From: Clostridia bacterium
GTDB lineage: Bacteria > Bacillota > Clostridia > Oscillospirales > Acutalibacteraceae
Reading direction: 5' to 3'
Assembly: GCA_017379935.1 (NCBI GenBank)
Contig: JAFNVC010000010.1
Span: 1-64,000, forward strand
DNA: 64,000 nt
A program made the translations under genes and the position numbers. The number at the start of each line of letters is the position of its first letter. Within the stretch, counting starts at the first letter, position 1. Positions 40,328-48,838 of this stretch are shown here, piece after piece. The notes under the pieces were generated by a model, which saw only the letters and a program-made list of their open reading frames with translations, was not told the origin of the DNA and ran no database searches.

Positions 40328-41458
40328 TTACCAACATTTACTGCAACGAGTGTATCCAAGACTTTTTGCTTCTGCTTCTGTTACTTTACTTGGTCCTTTC
40401 ATATTACTGCAACCTGAATGGCTGTGATATTTAGAACCAGATTTAGGAATCCATACATATCCGCCTTGCGGCTCCTGATATTTCGTTGTTGTAGTTTTCT
40501 TTGTAGTTGTAGGCGCTTTAGTTGTTGTAACTTTTTTTGTGGTAGTTTCTTTTTTAGTTGTTGTTACCTTCTTTGTAGTAGTAGTTGTGGTACTACCATC
40601 AGAACTGCTTCCGTTTGCATAATTTATAGTTATATTAGGCTGAACGTTAAAGCAATAAACATTAAAGCAGATTCCTTCGCCGTTATCTTCAACTGAATAT
40701 GCTTCTATCTGTACTCCTGAGCAAACAAGATTATTTCCCTGATAAATAGGTGTAACACGGTATGCAACGTGGTTTCCTGTTTCTTTTATGTAGTCTGCAA
40801 CCATATTTTCAAACGGCAACATACCGTTTATATTCATATATCGTGTGCCTGTTATAAGATTTTTTCTGTTTGCATTTTCTGCAGAGAGCTGCCAGCCAAT
40901 AAGATGACATCTGTTCCAGAGATATCCGCCTGAAATACCGTTATATTTTGCCTGATTCCAGCCTGAAGGTTTAATTGAGCTTATGCTTCCGCGTTCCTCA
41001 TTTGCGCCCGGCATAATTTCTTTACCGCAGGATGCTGTTGCAACACCGCAACGACCTAGGCTGTCAAGCGGACTGTATTTTTCATAGGCTTTTGTTGTTA
41101 ATTCCGCTGAACTGAAATTAGGAATATTATTATTTATTGCAACATAAGGCTTGCCCGAATATACAGGAAGTTTTGAAGATTGAACAGGTTTAGCACTACC
41201 GGATCCTACAGGAGCATTTGTTTTTGTTGTTTCTTTTGTAGTAATAGTTGTAGTAGCTGTAGTAGTTGTAGTTATAGTTGATTTATTTTCTGACTTTTCT
41301 GTACTATTAGAATTTAAATTATTATTTTCAGTTATTTGTTCATCAGAATATGAGGATGTTTCAGGTTGTTGTATATTTTCCTCATTACCAAGTGAACCAA
41401 TAATACCTATTCCTAAAAATACTGCAAGAATAATACCTATAATTTTAATTTTTTTCAT
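40328..41458 (-). CDS. Secreted DNA/RNA non-specific endonuclease with Thr-rich linkers
   Basis: A 376-residue exported protein. The signal segment KIIGIILAVFLGIGIIGSLG is followed by an Asn/Ser/Thr-rich spacer with TTTTTATTTITTKETTKT. The nuclease domain (about 90-275) contains GGYLWNRCHLIGWQLSAEN (about 172-190), the NRCHLI version of the DRGH motif of beta-beta-alpha-metal nucleases, and NLITGTRYMNINGM with the metal-binding Asn. A second Thr/Lys-rich linker (TTTKKVTTTK repeats, about 288-325) leads to a C-terminal domain HSHSGCSNMKGPSKVTEAEA...YTRCSKCW, a probable zinc-binding module. It is similar to EndA/Spd1-type surface nucleases used for nutrient or DNA uptake. It precedes a small regulator pair. 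Confidence 0.85.
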   Translation of the reverse strand: MKKIKIIGIILAVFLGIGIIGSLGNEENIQQPETSSYSDEQITENNNLNSNSTEKSENKSTITTTTTATTTITTKETTKTNAPVGSGSAKPVQSSKLPVYSGKPYVAINNNIPNFSSAELTTKAYEKYSPLDSLGRCGVATASCGKEIMPGANEERGSISSIKPSGWNQAKYNGISGGYLWNRCHLIGWQLSAENANRKNLITGTRYMNINGMLPFENMVADYIKETGNHVAYRVTPIYQGNNLVCSGVQIEAYSVEDNGEGICFNVYCFNVQPNITINYANGSSSDGSTTTTTTKKVTTTKKETTTKKVTTTKAPTTTKKTTTTKYQEPQGGYVWIPKSGSKYHSHSGCSNMKGPSKVTEAEAKSLGYTRCSKCW

Positions 41459-41468
41459 TTTTTTTCTC

Positions 41469-41870
41469 CTATTTTTTTATATAAATTTCTTCTGTAATTT
41501 TCTCGTGAGAACTGCCTGAAAAATCTGTTGAGCTTATCTTTTTAAATCCTTTTTTTAAATCAATTTTAAAATAAGTATCGGCGGGATATTTTCTGTTCCA
41601 TTTGTAAATAATTATTTCTTCAATTCCTTCTGTCGGAATTTCACTGTTTTCAATAAAGCAATAATTTTCTTTTTCAGCTTCATTTAAAAAGTTTTCTGAA
41701 ATAAAAATATTATTTTTATTTTCAAATTGCTTTGCAGAATAATTGTTCATTAAAAGTTTTGAATTTTTACTAATTTCAATTATTCTTTTGCGTAATTCCT
41801 CATCCTGACTTTGACGCCGAGAATTAAAAAGCATACCGTTTGATTTATCAACGCAGACGATAATTTTCAT
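41469..41870 (-). CDS. Small conserved protein of unknown function, DHFR-like start
   Basis: 133 residues from ATG 41870, with AGGAGGTG upstream; a longer frame begins at 41900. MKIIVCVDKSNGMLFNSRRQSQD, IIIYKWNRKYPADTYF and GSSHEKITEEIY are conserved-looking blocks. I recall homologues in gut Clostridia, often labelled ribonuclease Z without support: no metallo-beta-lactamase motif is present. The gene is divergent from an HTH gene and lies 10 bases before the nuclease gene, so it probably shares its transcript. Function unknown. Confidence 0.55.
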   Translation of the reverse strand: MKIIVCVDKSNGMLFNSRRQSQDEELRKRIIEISKNSKLLMNNYSAKQFENKNNIFISENFLNEAEKENYCFIENSEIPTEGIEEIIIYKWNRKYPADTYFKIDLKKGFKKISSTDFSGSSHEKITEEIYIKK

Positions 41871-41892
41871 TTTTACACCTCCTATAAATAAA

Positions 41893-41940
41893 TACAACAA
41901 ACGATGTATTTAATATACAACGCTTGTTGTTTTTTGTCAA
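41893..41940 (-). promoter_or_regulatory. Promoter with overlapping operator
   Basis: On the minus strand TTGACA (41935-41940), a 17-bp spacer and TATATT (41912-41917). The inverted repeat CAACAAACG (41894-41902) against CGCTTGTTG (41921-41929) overlaps the boxes and is a likely site for the HTH protein encoded divergently at 41984. Confidence 0.65.
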
Positions 41941-41983
41941 TATAATATGATTTCTTATGGCATAATACATCTAGGTGATGTTT

Positions 41984-42202
41984 ATGCAGTATTATCCTAG
42001 ATTAAGAGATTTACGAGAAGATATGGATTTAACTCAGGATGAGCTTGTTAAAATTTTAAATATGCATAAAACAACATATACAAATTATGAGCAAGGAAAA
42101 AGAGAACCTCCTTTTGATTTAATAATAAAATTAGCTAAGTTATATAATGTTTCGATTGATTATATTGCCGGTTTAACAAATATAAAAAGAGAATTAAAAT
42201 AA
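41984..42202 (+). CDS. Short XRE-family HTH regulator
   Basis: 72 residues from ATG 41984, seven bases after AGGTGATG; in-frame GTG and ATG codons upstream would overlap that site. The whole product is a Cro/CI HTH: LRDLREDMDLTQDELVKILNMHKTTYTNYEQGKREPPFDLIIKLAKLYNVSIDYIAG in shorter blocks. It probably represses the divergent nuclease unit and itself through the inverted repeat between them. It ends before a terminator shared with serS. Confidence 0.85.
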   Translation: MQYYPRLRDLREDMDLTQDELVKILNMHKTTYTNYEQGKREPPFDLIIKLAKLYNVSIDYIAGLTNIKRELK

Positions 42203-42204
42203 AA

Positions 42205-42247
42205 AAGCAGTAACTCTCAAAATGAAAGTTACTGCTTGATTTTTTAT
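42205..42247. terminator. Bidirectional terminator
   Basis: AAGCAGTAACT (42205-42215) and AGTTACTGCTT (42227-42237) form a perfect stem followed by T; it lies between the convergent HTH and serS genes. Confidence 0.85.
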
Positions 42248-42251
42248 AAGC

Positions 42252-43520
42252 TTATTTAATTATATCCGTACCCATATAAGGAACAAGAACCTCGGGAATT
42301 GTTACTGTTCCGTCCTCGTTCTGGAAGTTTTCAAGAATTGCCGCAACTGTTCTGCCGACTGCAACGCCTGAGCCGTTGAGTGTGTGAACAAGCTGTGCCT
42401 TTGATTTCTGATCTTTCTTGAAGCGGATTGCCGCACGGCGTGCCTGGAAATCCTCAAAGTTTGAGCAGGAAGAAATCTCAACATATCTGCCGTATGAGGG
42501 CATCCATACCTCGATGTCATAGGTCTTTGCTGAGGAGAAGCCGATGTCGCCCGTTGAAAGACATACAACTCTGTGAGGAAGTCCGAGAAGCTGAAGAACT
42601 CGCTCTGCATCGTTAGTGAGCTTTTCAAGCTCATCGTATGATGTTTCAGGGTCAACAAACTTTACAAGCTCAACCTTATTGAACTGATGCTGACGGATAA
42701 GACCTCTTGTATCGCGGCCTGCTGAGCCTGCCTCTGCGCGGAAGCATGCTGAATATGCACAATAGCTGATGGGAAGCTTGCTGCCGTCGATGATTTCATC
42801 GCGGTACATATTTGTTACGGGTACCTCAGCTGTCGGAATAAGGAAGAAATCGTCAGTTGTCTTGAATGCATCCTCTTCAAACTTCGGAAGCTGACCTGTA
42901 CCTGTCATTGATGCGCGGTTTACAAGGAACGGCGGAAGAATTTCTGTATAGCCGTGCTCTGTATGAGTGTTGAGGAAGAAGCTGATGATAGCTCTCTCAA
43001 GGCGTGCGCCGAGACCCTTATAGAAATGGAAGCGTGTGCCGGTAACCTTTGCGGCTGTTTCGGGATCGAGAATGCCGAGGTCAGCACCGATATCCCAATG
43101 TGCCTTCGGCTCAAAGCCGAACTCTCTGGGCTCACCAAAACGGCGGATTTCTACATTTTCGCTGTCATCCTTACCCTGGGGAACGCTCTCGTTCGGAACG
43201 TTCGGGAATTCGTACATAATTGTCTTCTGCTTCTTATCAAGCTCTGCAATTTCTGCATCGTTTGCCTTAACCTTTTCCTTGATTTCGTTCATACGAGCCA
43301 TAATCTCGGAAATGTCGCCGCCTGCCTTTTTGATCTGCGGAATCTGCTTGCTTGCAGAATTCTGCTCCTGCTTCATTGCATCTGTAATCTGCATAAGCTC
43401 GCGACGCTGAACGTCAATAGCGAGTACCTCGTCAACAAGTGCATCCATATCCTTATTTCTCGACTTCATAGCCGCCTTGACCAAGTCGGGATTTTCTCTG
43501 ATTAGTTTGATATCTAACAT
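42252..43520 (-). CDS. serS: Seryl-tRNA synthetase
   Basis: A 422-residue class II aminoacyl-tRNA synthetase. [22 protein letters not shown] starts the N-terminal arm, whose long antiparallel coiled coil (about 30-105) recognises the tRNA-Ser variable arm. Motif 2 is visible as [33 protein letters not shown] (about 250-282), and motif 3 as [18 protein letters not shown] (about 379-396). Length and domain order are normal. It is downstream of parB in the same direction. No T-box leader is present because it sits within the unit. Confidence 0.95.
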   Translation of the reverse strand: MLDIKLIRENPDLVKAAMKSRNKDMDALVDEVLAIDVQRRELMQITDAMKQEQNSASKQIPQIKKAGGDISEIMARMNEIKEKVKANDAEIAELDKKQKTIMYEFPNVPNESVPQGKDDSENVEIRRFGEPREFGFEPKAHWDIGADLGILDPETAAKVTGTRFHFYKGLGARLERAIISFFLNTHTEHGYTEILPPFLVNRASMTGTGQLPKFEEDAFKTTDDFFLIPTAEVPVTNMYRDEIIDGSKLPISYCAYSACFRAEAGSAGRDTRGLIRQHQFNKVELVKFVDPETSYDELEKLTNDAERVLQLLGLPHRVVCLSTGDIGFSSAKTYDIEVWMPSYGRYVEISSCSNFEDFQARRAAIRFKKDQKSKAQLVHTLNGSGVAVGRTVAAILENFQNEDGTVTIPEVLVPYMGTDIIK

Positions 43521-43542
43521 TTATTATCACTCCTGATAAATA

Positions 43543-44409
43543 TTATTTTCCGTAATTTTCAAGCTGTAATGCAAGGCTTTCGAGGTCTGACTTATCAAAA
43601 AACTCAATTTCGAGAACGCCTGCACCCTTCTTGCCGCTTTCTTTGATTTTAACCTTTCTGCCAAGGTTGTTTTTAAGTGCGAGCTCAACCTCGCTGAAAA
43701 ACTTTTCCTTCTTCTTTTCAGGCTTCGGCTCCTTCGGTGCTTTTTTTGAAAGCTTTACGAGAGCTTCAATCTGACGGACAGAAATATCCTCTTTAATAAT
43801 CATATTAGCGGTTGCAATCATATCTGCTTCATTTGCAAATCCGAGCAAAGCTCTTGCATGACCTGCTGAAATAAGATTATTTTTTACCATTTCCTGAATT
43901 TCTTCAGGCAATTTCAAAAGACGGAGAGAGTTTGCAATCGCCGGACGGGATTTGCCGACCTTTTCGGCTGCCTCCTCCTGTGTGATTTTAAGCTCCTGCA
44001 TCATATAGCTGTAGCCGAGCGCTTCTTCAAGAGGATTGAGGTCCTCTCGCTGAAGGTTCTCAACCATAGCAATTTCAATGGTTTCCTCGTCGGTAAGCTC
44101 CTTGATTATAACGGGAACCTCTGAAAGACCTGCAATTCTTGCCGCGCGCCAGCGTCTTTCACCCGCGACGAGCTGATAACCGCCGTTTGTCATCGGACGT
44201 ACAACGAGCGGCTGAAGAACACCGTGCTGTGAGATGCTGTCTGCAAGCTCTGTCAGAGCCTTTTCATCAAAAATCTTTCTCGGCTGGTCGTGATTCGGCT
44301 CAATTTCCATAAGCTTCAGCTTATTTGTTGAAGCGTTGATTTCTTCAACGGAATTGTCAACGAAAAGAGACTCAAGTCCCCTGCCGAGACCGTTTCTTTT
44401 AACTGCCAT
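43543..44409 (-). CDS. parB: Chromosome partition protein ParB/Spo0J
   Basis: 288 residues. NGLGRGLESLF at the start is the conserved ParA-stimulating peptide. PNHDQPRKIFDEKALTELADSI and VAGERRWRAARIAGL (about 80-94) form the CTP-binding ParB/Srx domain. AEKVGKSRPAIANSLRLLKL (about 145-164) is the helix-turn-helix for parS, and a C-terminal dimerisation domain follows a basic linker. Three perfect parS sites occur within 3 kb. The start overlaps the parA stop (TAATG), as usual. Confidence 0.95.
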   Translation of the reverse strand: MAVKRNGLGRGLESLFVDNSVEEINASTNKLKLMEIEPNHDQPRKIFDEKALTELADSISQHGVLQPLVVRPMTNGGYQLVAGERRWRAARIAGLSEVPVIIKELTDEETIEIAMVENLQREDLNPLEEALGYSYMMQELKITQEEAAEKVGKSRPAIANSLRLLKLPEEIQEMVKNNLISAGHARALLGFANEADMIATANMIIKEDISVRQIEALVKLSKKAPKEPKPEKKKEKFFSEVELALKNNLGRKVKIKESGKKGAGVLEIEFFDKSDLESLALQLENYGK

Positions 44410-45185
44410 TATTTCACTACCTTTCCGTTAAGCTTTAAAAATTCATCGCTGAGTGCATCGTAAGCGAGCGCACCCTTCGAGGTTTTATCATAATAATTGA
44501 TTGGCAAGCCGTAGCTCGGTGCCTCAGAAAGCTTTACATTACGCGGAATTACCGTATTATAAACCTTTCTCGGGAAAAATCTCTTAAGCTCGTCCACAAC
44601 CTGATGTGTAAGGTTGAGTCTGCCGTCATACATTGTAAGAAGCACACCTTCCATATCAATCAGCGGATTGTAGAGCCTTTTAATCTGTCTGATAGTCGCC
44701 ATAAGCTGTGAAAGACCTTCGAGCGCGTAATATTCACATTGAATCGGCACAAGAACGGTATCAGCCGCACAGAGACCGTTGAGTGTAAGCAGTCCGAGTG
44801 ACGGCGGACAGTCAAGGAAAATAAAGTCAAAGCTGTCCTTTACAAGCGCAATAGCGTTTTTAAGCTTTGATTCTCGTCTGTTCATATCAACAAGCTCAAG
44901 CTCTGCACCCGCAAGATTCATACTTGAAGGAAGCACCCAGAGGTTATCAAACTCTGTTTTGACCATAACCTTTTCAATCTGCATCGAATTTACAAGCACA
45001 TCATAGGATGAAATCTTCAATTCGCGCTTATTTATGCCGAGACCGCTCGTTGCATTACCCTGCGGATCAATGTCTGCAAGGAGTACGCGGAAGCCTTTGG
45101 CAGCAACGCAGGCGGCAAGATTGACGGTTGAAGTGGTTTTACCCACACCGCCCTTCTGATTAACAACTGCAATTGTTTTAGCCAT
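44409..45185 (-). CDS. parA: Chromosome partition ATPase ParA/Soj
   Basis: 258 residues. The deviant Walker A VNQKGGVGKTTSTVNLAA (about 7-24) with its signature lysine, DIDPQGNATSGLGI (about 39-52) and the Walker B line FIFLDCPPSLGLLTLNGL (about 118-135) identify ParA/Soj. The short N-terminus without HTH is the chromosomal (Soj) type. It works with ParB and parS to separate replication origins. It is preceded by a 147-bp gap that contains two parS sites and the end of noc. Confidence 0.95.
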   Translation of the reverse strand: MAKTIAVVNQKGGVGKTTSTVNLAACVAAKGFRVLLADIDPQGNATSGLGINKRELKISSYDVLVNSMQIEKVMVKTEFDNLWVLPSSMNLAGAELELVDMNRRESKLKNAIALVKDSFDFIFLDCPPSLGLLTLNGLCAADTVLVPIQCEYYALEGLSQLMATIRQIKRLYNPLIDMEGVLLTMYDGRLNLTHQVVDELKRFFPRKVYNTVIPRNVKLSEAPSYGLPINYYDKTSKGALAYDALSDEFLKLNGKVVK

Positions 45186-45277
45186 TATTATCTCTCCAAA
45201 AAATTACTGAAGATTATTATAACATAATTATTTTTAAAATTAAAGTATAAATCATTATTTTTTATAAAAAAGATAAA

Positions 45278-45293
45278 TGTTTCACGTGAAACA
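45278..45293. promoter_or_regulatory. parS site 1
   Basis: A perfect TGTTTCACGTGAAACA palindrome in the parA upstream region. Confidence 0.95.
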
Positions 45294-45315
45294 TAAGAAA
45301 AGAGCTCTCCTACCC

Positions 45316-45331
45316 TGTTTCACGTGAAACA
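45316..45331. promoter_or_regulatory. parS site 2
   Basis: A second perfect TGTTTCACGTGAAACA palindrome, 22 bases from site 1 and one base beyond the noc stop codon. Confidence 0.95.
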
Positions 45332-45332
45332 T

Positions 45333-46142
45333 TCAGTTTGTTTTATTTATTCTGACGGTGTATTCTATGTACTCATCCGTATCATTTCTTGTTGCTCTCG
45401 CATTTATACCGCTTTTTCGCATTGTACTGACCGCATGGTTAAGAGTGTTTATAAATATCCTTACATCCTTAAAAACCATTACAGTCTTCCCCTTCTTGCT
45501 TTTATCTGACGGCTTTGACAGCATTTCACTTATAAGCTGATCTGTTGCGCTGACGGACATCCCCTCCTCGACTATTCTGTCAATTGCCTGCTCCATAAGT
45601 GAGGTTGTCGGTAATTTTAGTAAAGCGCGTGCATGGCGCTCAGTCAGTCCGTAAAGCATAATATTATAGCGTATTTCATCGGGAAGTCTGAGTATCTGAA
45701 GCTTATTTGATAATACTGCAACCGATTTGCCTGTTTTCCGGGCAATTTCCTCCTGTGTCAATCCAAATCCTTTTATAAGACGCTCCAGAGCGATTGCTTC
45801 TTCAAAAAAGTGCAGATCCTCGCGCTGCAGATTTTCTGTTACTGATAGCAATGCCGCCTTTTCCTCGTCAATATCAATAACAATTGACGGAATGGATGAT
45901 AATCCTGCCATTTTGCATGCTCTGAGTCTGCGTTCACCTGAAATCAGCTCGTATTTGTTATCATTCTTCTTTCGTACGGTAATCGGCTGTAAAAGTCCGT
46001 TATAATGGATGCTTTGCGAAAGCTCCTCCAGATCGTCCCAATTAAAGCCTGTTCTGAGCTGATGCGGGTTCGGTAATATCATCCTTGCGGGAATCTGTAT
46101 AACCTCATTGCTTCTTTTTGGTTTATTACGGTTTTTTAACAT
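45333..46142 (-). CDS. noc: Second ParB-family protein (Noc-like nucleoid occlusion factor)
   Basis: 269 residues with the same ParB/Srx plus HTH plan as parB: LISGERRLRACKMAGLSSIPSIV (about 63-85), VTENLQREDLHFFEEAIALERL (about 99-120) and the HTH ARKTGKSVAVLSNKLQILRLP (about 129-149). It lacks the GLGRGL ParA-stimulating start of the other copy, which fits Noc rather than Spo0J. In bacilli noc also lies between rsmG and soj. Noc protects the nucleoid from division. I did not find a classic Noc-binding site in this window, so the DNA target is uncertain. Confidence 0.8.
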   Translation of the reverse strand: MLKNRNKPKRSNEVIQIPARMILPNPHQLRTGFNWDDLEELSQSIHYNGLLQPITVRKKNDNKYELISGERRLRACKMAGLSSIPSIVIDIDEEKAALLSVTENLQREDLHFFEEAIALERLIKGFGLTQEEIARKTGKSVAVLSNKLQILRLPDEIRYNIMLYGLTERHARALLKLPTTSLMEQAIDRIVEEGMSVSATDQLISEMLSKPSDKSKKGKTVMVFKDVRIFINTLNHAVSTMRKSGINARATRNDTDEYIEYTVRINKTN

Positions 46143-46143
46143 A

Positions 46144-46192
46144 AAAAGCCTCCCTTAAAATACCAAATATAATTTAGCATTCTTAAGAGAGG
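46144..46192 (-). promoter_or_regulatory. Hairpin that includes the noc ribosome binding site
   Basis: On the minus strand CCTCTCTTAA (46183-46192) pairs with TTAAGGGAGG (46149-46158), 9 of 10 positions, followed by CTTTTT then the noc ATG. The right arm contains the GGGAGG ribosome binding site, so the structure may act as a weak terminator after rsmG and also mask noc translation. Confidence 0.5.
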
Positions 46193-46245
46193 TTGTCCAA
46201 TGTTTTCGATTGACTGAATATTCTGTATTTTTCGTAAATTCTGCC

Positions 46246-46959
46246 TTATGCGAGCGGCTTTTTTGAAATCTGTGCCGAAGCACGCGGATATTTTGGCGGA
46301 GTTTGCGATATTTTCTTTGTAATAATGATGCATCTTTCACCGCAGTTTGCAATATCAAGGTGGCAGACCTTGTCAACCTTGCCGCCGAGAAGCTTTATTG
46401 CACCTTCTGCACTGTCAAGCTCCTCATCGGCTTTCGCAGCCTTCATCGGAGCAAAAATACCGCCGACCTTGGCAAAAGGCATACAATATTCGCTCAAGGT
46501 ATTCATATTTGCTACTGCACGTGCCGTAACGAGGTCAAATTTTTCGCGGTAAGCCTTATCTTTACCTGCAAGCTCTGCGCGTGAATGGAGAATCTCTGCA
46601 TCAAGACCGATTTCGTCCAAAACTGAACGGATAAAATTAAGTCGCTTATTCGTACCGTCCATAAGGGTAATTTTTATGTCAGGTCTCGCAATGAGAAGAA
46701 CTACACCGGGAAATCCTGCACCTGTACCGACATCTATAACCTTTGCGCCTTCCTTGAGGTTAATAACCGTCAGAAGGCTTAAGCTGTCAATAAAATGCTT
46801 ATAAAGTATCTCGTCAGGCTCTGTGATAGCGGTAAGATTAAGAGTTTTATTTGTTTCTACAATCATTTCAGCGTATTTATCAAGACGGGTAAGCGCAGTA
46901 TCGTCAAGAATGATACCGATTTTATCAGCTTCCGACTTAAGAAGGGTAGTATTGATCAT
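46246..46959 (-). CDS. rsmG: 16S rRNA (guanine-N7) methyltransferase RsmG/GidB
   Basis: 237 residues from ATG 46959, which overlaps the mnmG stop (ATGA) behind AAGGAG; the frame extends to a GTG at 46968. The SAM-binding motif is VIDVGTGAGFPGVVLLIARP (about 69-88), preceded by LYKHFIDSLSLL (about 51-62), both diagnostic. The enzyme methylates G527 of 16S rRNA. Gene order mnmE-mnmG-rsmG-noc is classic for Firmicutes. The last residues (about 210-237) look less conserved. Confidence 0.93.
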   Translation of the reverse strand: MINTTLLKSEADKIGIILDDTALTRLDKYAEMIVETNKTLNLTAITEPDEILYKHFIDSLSLLTVINLKEGAKVIDVGTGAGFPGVVLLIARPDIKITLMDGTNKRLNFIRSVLDEIGLDAEILHSRAELAGKDKAYREKFDLVTARAVANMNTLSEYCMPFAKVGGIFAPMKAAKADEELDSAEGAIKLLGGKVDKVCHLDIANCGERCIIITKKISQTPPKYPRASAQISKKPLA

Positions 46960-48830
46960 TTTCTGCACTCCTTTTCAAGATAAATAAGCAGGACGGATAT
47001 ATCAGAAGGACTGACACCTGATATTCTTGATGCCTGACCGATATTATGCGGGCGGATTTTTGAAAGCTTTTCTCTGGCTTCAAGGCGAAGACCGTGAATT
47101 GAGTTATAATCCGTGTCTTCCGGCAGCTTTTTGACCTCGAGGCGGTGCATTTCATCAACCTGTGCCTGCTGACGTCTGATATAACCTTCATATTTGATAT
47201 CAATTTCGACCTGCTCAAAAATCTCGTAGGGCAGGGGAGGACGGTTTGTATCAAAAGCGGTTAATATCTCATAATTGAGCTGAGGACGCTTAAGAAGCTC
47301 TGCAAAACGTACACCCGTGTTCAGCGGCGATGTTTCACGTGAAACAAGTAGGTCATTTATCTCTGCTGACGGTGAAATAACAAGATTTTGCACGCGTTTT
47401 TTCTCAATATCGATAAGCTCGAGCTTTTTGAGATATTTCTGGTATCTTTCTTCGCTGATAAGACCGATTTCATAGCCGATCGGTGTAAGTCTGCGGTCAG
47501 CATTGTCCTGGCGGAGCAGAAGTCTGTATTCTGAACGTGATGTCATCATTCTGTACGGGTCTGAGCAGCCTTTTGTTACAAGGTCATCAATAAGTGTACC
47601 TATATAAGAGTCTGAACGCTCTAGTATAAGCGGTTCTTTACCCAATATTTTGTGTGCGGCATTGATACCTGCAACAAGACCTTGTGCGGCGGCTTCTTCG
47701 TAACCTGATGAGCCGTTGAACTGTCCCGCTCCGAAAAGACCGCTGTAATCGTTAAATTCAAGGCTTGATTTAAGCGCAAGCGGGTCAACACAGTCATATT
47801 CGATAGCGTAAGCCGTTCTCATAGTCTCTGCATTTTCAAGACCGGGGATAGAACGGATGAATTTAAGCTGAACATCCTCGGGAAGGGAAGAGGAGAGTCC
47901 CTGAAGGTACATTTCCTCCGTATTTTCACCGCATGGCTCGATAAAAATCTGATGTCTCTCTTTTTCTGCAAAGCGGACGATCTTATCCTCGATGCTCGGA
48001 CAGTATCTAGGACCTTTTCCGTCGATTTTTCCGCCGTAAAGAGGGGAGCGGTGCAGATTTTTAAGAATTATATCCTTTGTTTCAAGGTTTGTATATGTAA
48101 CATAGCAGGGGAGCTTGTTCTGAATTTCAATATTATTATCGAAGGAGAAAGGAACAATAGTCGGATCTCCTTCTTGAATTTCTAATTTAGAAAAATCAAC
48201 AGTTTTTCTGTTGACACGTGACGGTGTACCCGTCTTGAAGCGTCGCGTCGGAAGTCCTATATTCTTGAGAGCAACGCCTAATTTATTAGCGGGGAACATT
48301 CCGTCGGGACCGCTTTCGTAGGAAACATCACCGACATAAACCTTACCGGCAAGGAAGGTGCCCGTTGCAAGGATAACACAATCGGCTGTATAAACTGCCT
48401 CAAGATGAGTTTTAACCTGCCATGTACCGTCTTCGAGCTGAGAAAGGTCGGTAATCTCCGCCTGACGAAGGTCGAGATTGTCCTGAAGCTCAAGGACGTG
48501 CTTCATATAGTCGGAATAGAGTCTGCGGTCAATCTGAGCGCGCAGACTGTGGACGGCAGGACCCTTGCCGAGGTTAAGAATACGGCTCTGCAGGGTATTT
48601 GCGTCAGCCGCCTTACCCATTTCACCGCCGAGAGCGTCAATTTCGCGTACGAGATGACCCTTTGATGTGCCGCCGATGGACGGATTGCACGCCATATTGC
48701 CGACCCAGTCAAGATTTATCGTAAAAACGCAGGTTTCGCATCCGAGACGCGCCGAAGCAAGTCCCGCTTCAATGCCCGCGTGACCTGCGCCGATTACTAT
48801 TACCTGATATTTTTTTGCAAAATATTCCAT
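46956..48830 (-). CDS. mnmG: tRNA uridine-34 5-carboxymethylaminomethyl modification enzyme MnmG/GidA
   Basis: A 624-residue FAD enzyme. The dinucleotide fold VIVIGAGHAGIEAGLASARLG (about 11-31), FTINLDWVGNMACNPSIGG (about 36-54) and the FAD line LATGTFLAGKVYVG (about 152-165) are intact. FNGSSGYEEAAAQGLVAGINA (about 372-392) is the second FAD motif, and SGVSPSDISVLLIYL closes the C-terminal helical domain. It forms cmnm5U34 with MnmE, whose gene lies nine bases upstream. A perfect parS site lies within the reading frame at 47331-47346. Confidence 0.96.
   Translation of the reverse strand: MEYFAKKYQVIVIGAGHAGIEAGLASARLGCETCVFTINLDWVGNMACNPSIGGTSKGHLVREIDALGGEMGKAADANTLQSRILNLGKGPAVHSLRAQIDRRLYSDYMKHVLELQDNLDLRQAEITDLSQLEDGTWQVKTHLEAVYTADCVILATGTFLAGKVYVGDVSYESGPDGMFPANKLGVALKNIGLPTRRFKTGTPSRVNRKTVDFSKLEIQEGDPTIVPFSFDNNIEIQNKLPCYVTYTNLETKDIILKNLHRSPLYGGKIDGKGPRYCPSIEDKIVRFAEKERHQIFIEPCGENTEEMYLQGLSSSLPEDVQLKFIRSIPGLENAETMRTAYAIEYDCVDPLALKSSLEFNDYSGLFGAGQFNGSSGYEEAAAQGLVAGINAAHKILGKEPLILERSDSYIGTLIDDLVTKGCSDPYRMMTSRSEYRLLLRQDNADRRLTPIGYEIGLISEERYQKYLKKLELIDIEKKRVQNLVISPSAEINDLLVSRETSPLNTGVRFAELLKRPQLNYEILTAFDTNRPPLPYEIFEQVEIDIKYEGYIRRQQAQVDEMHRLEVKKLPEDTDYNSIHGLRLEAREKLSKIRPHNIGQASRISGVSPSDISVLLIYLEKECRK
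47331..47346. promoter_or_regulatory. parS site 3 inside mnmG
   Basis: A perfect TGTTTCACGTGAAACA palindrome within the coding sequence of mnmG; the codons encode the VSRETS run of the protein. Confidence 0.95.
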
Positions 48831-48838
48831 AGACTTCC

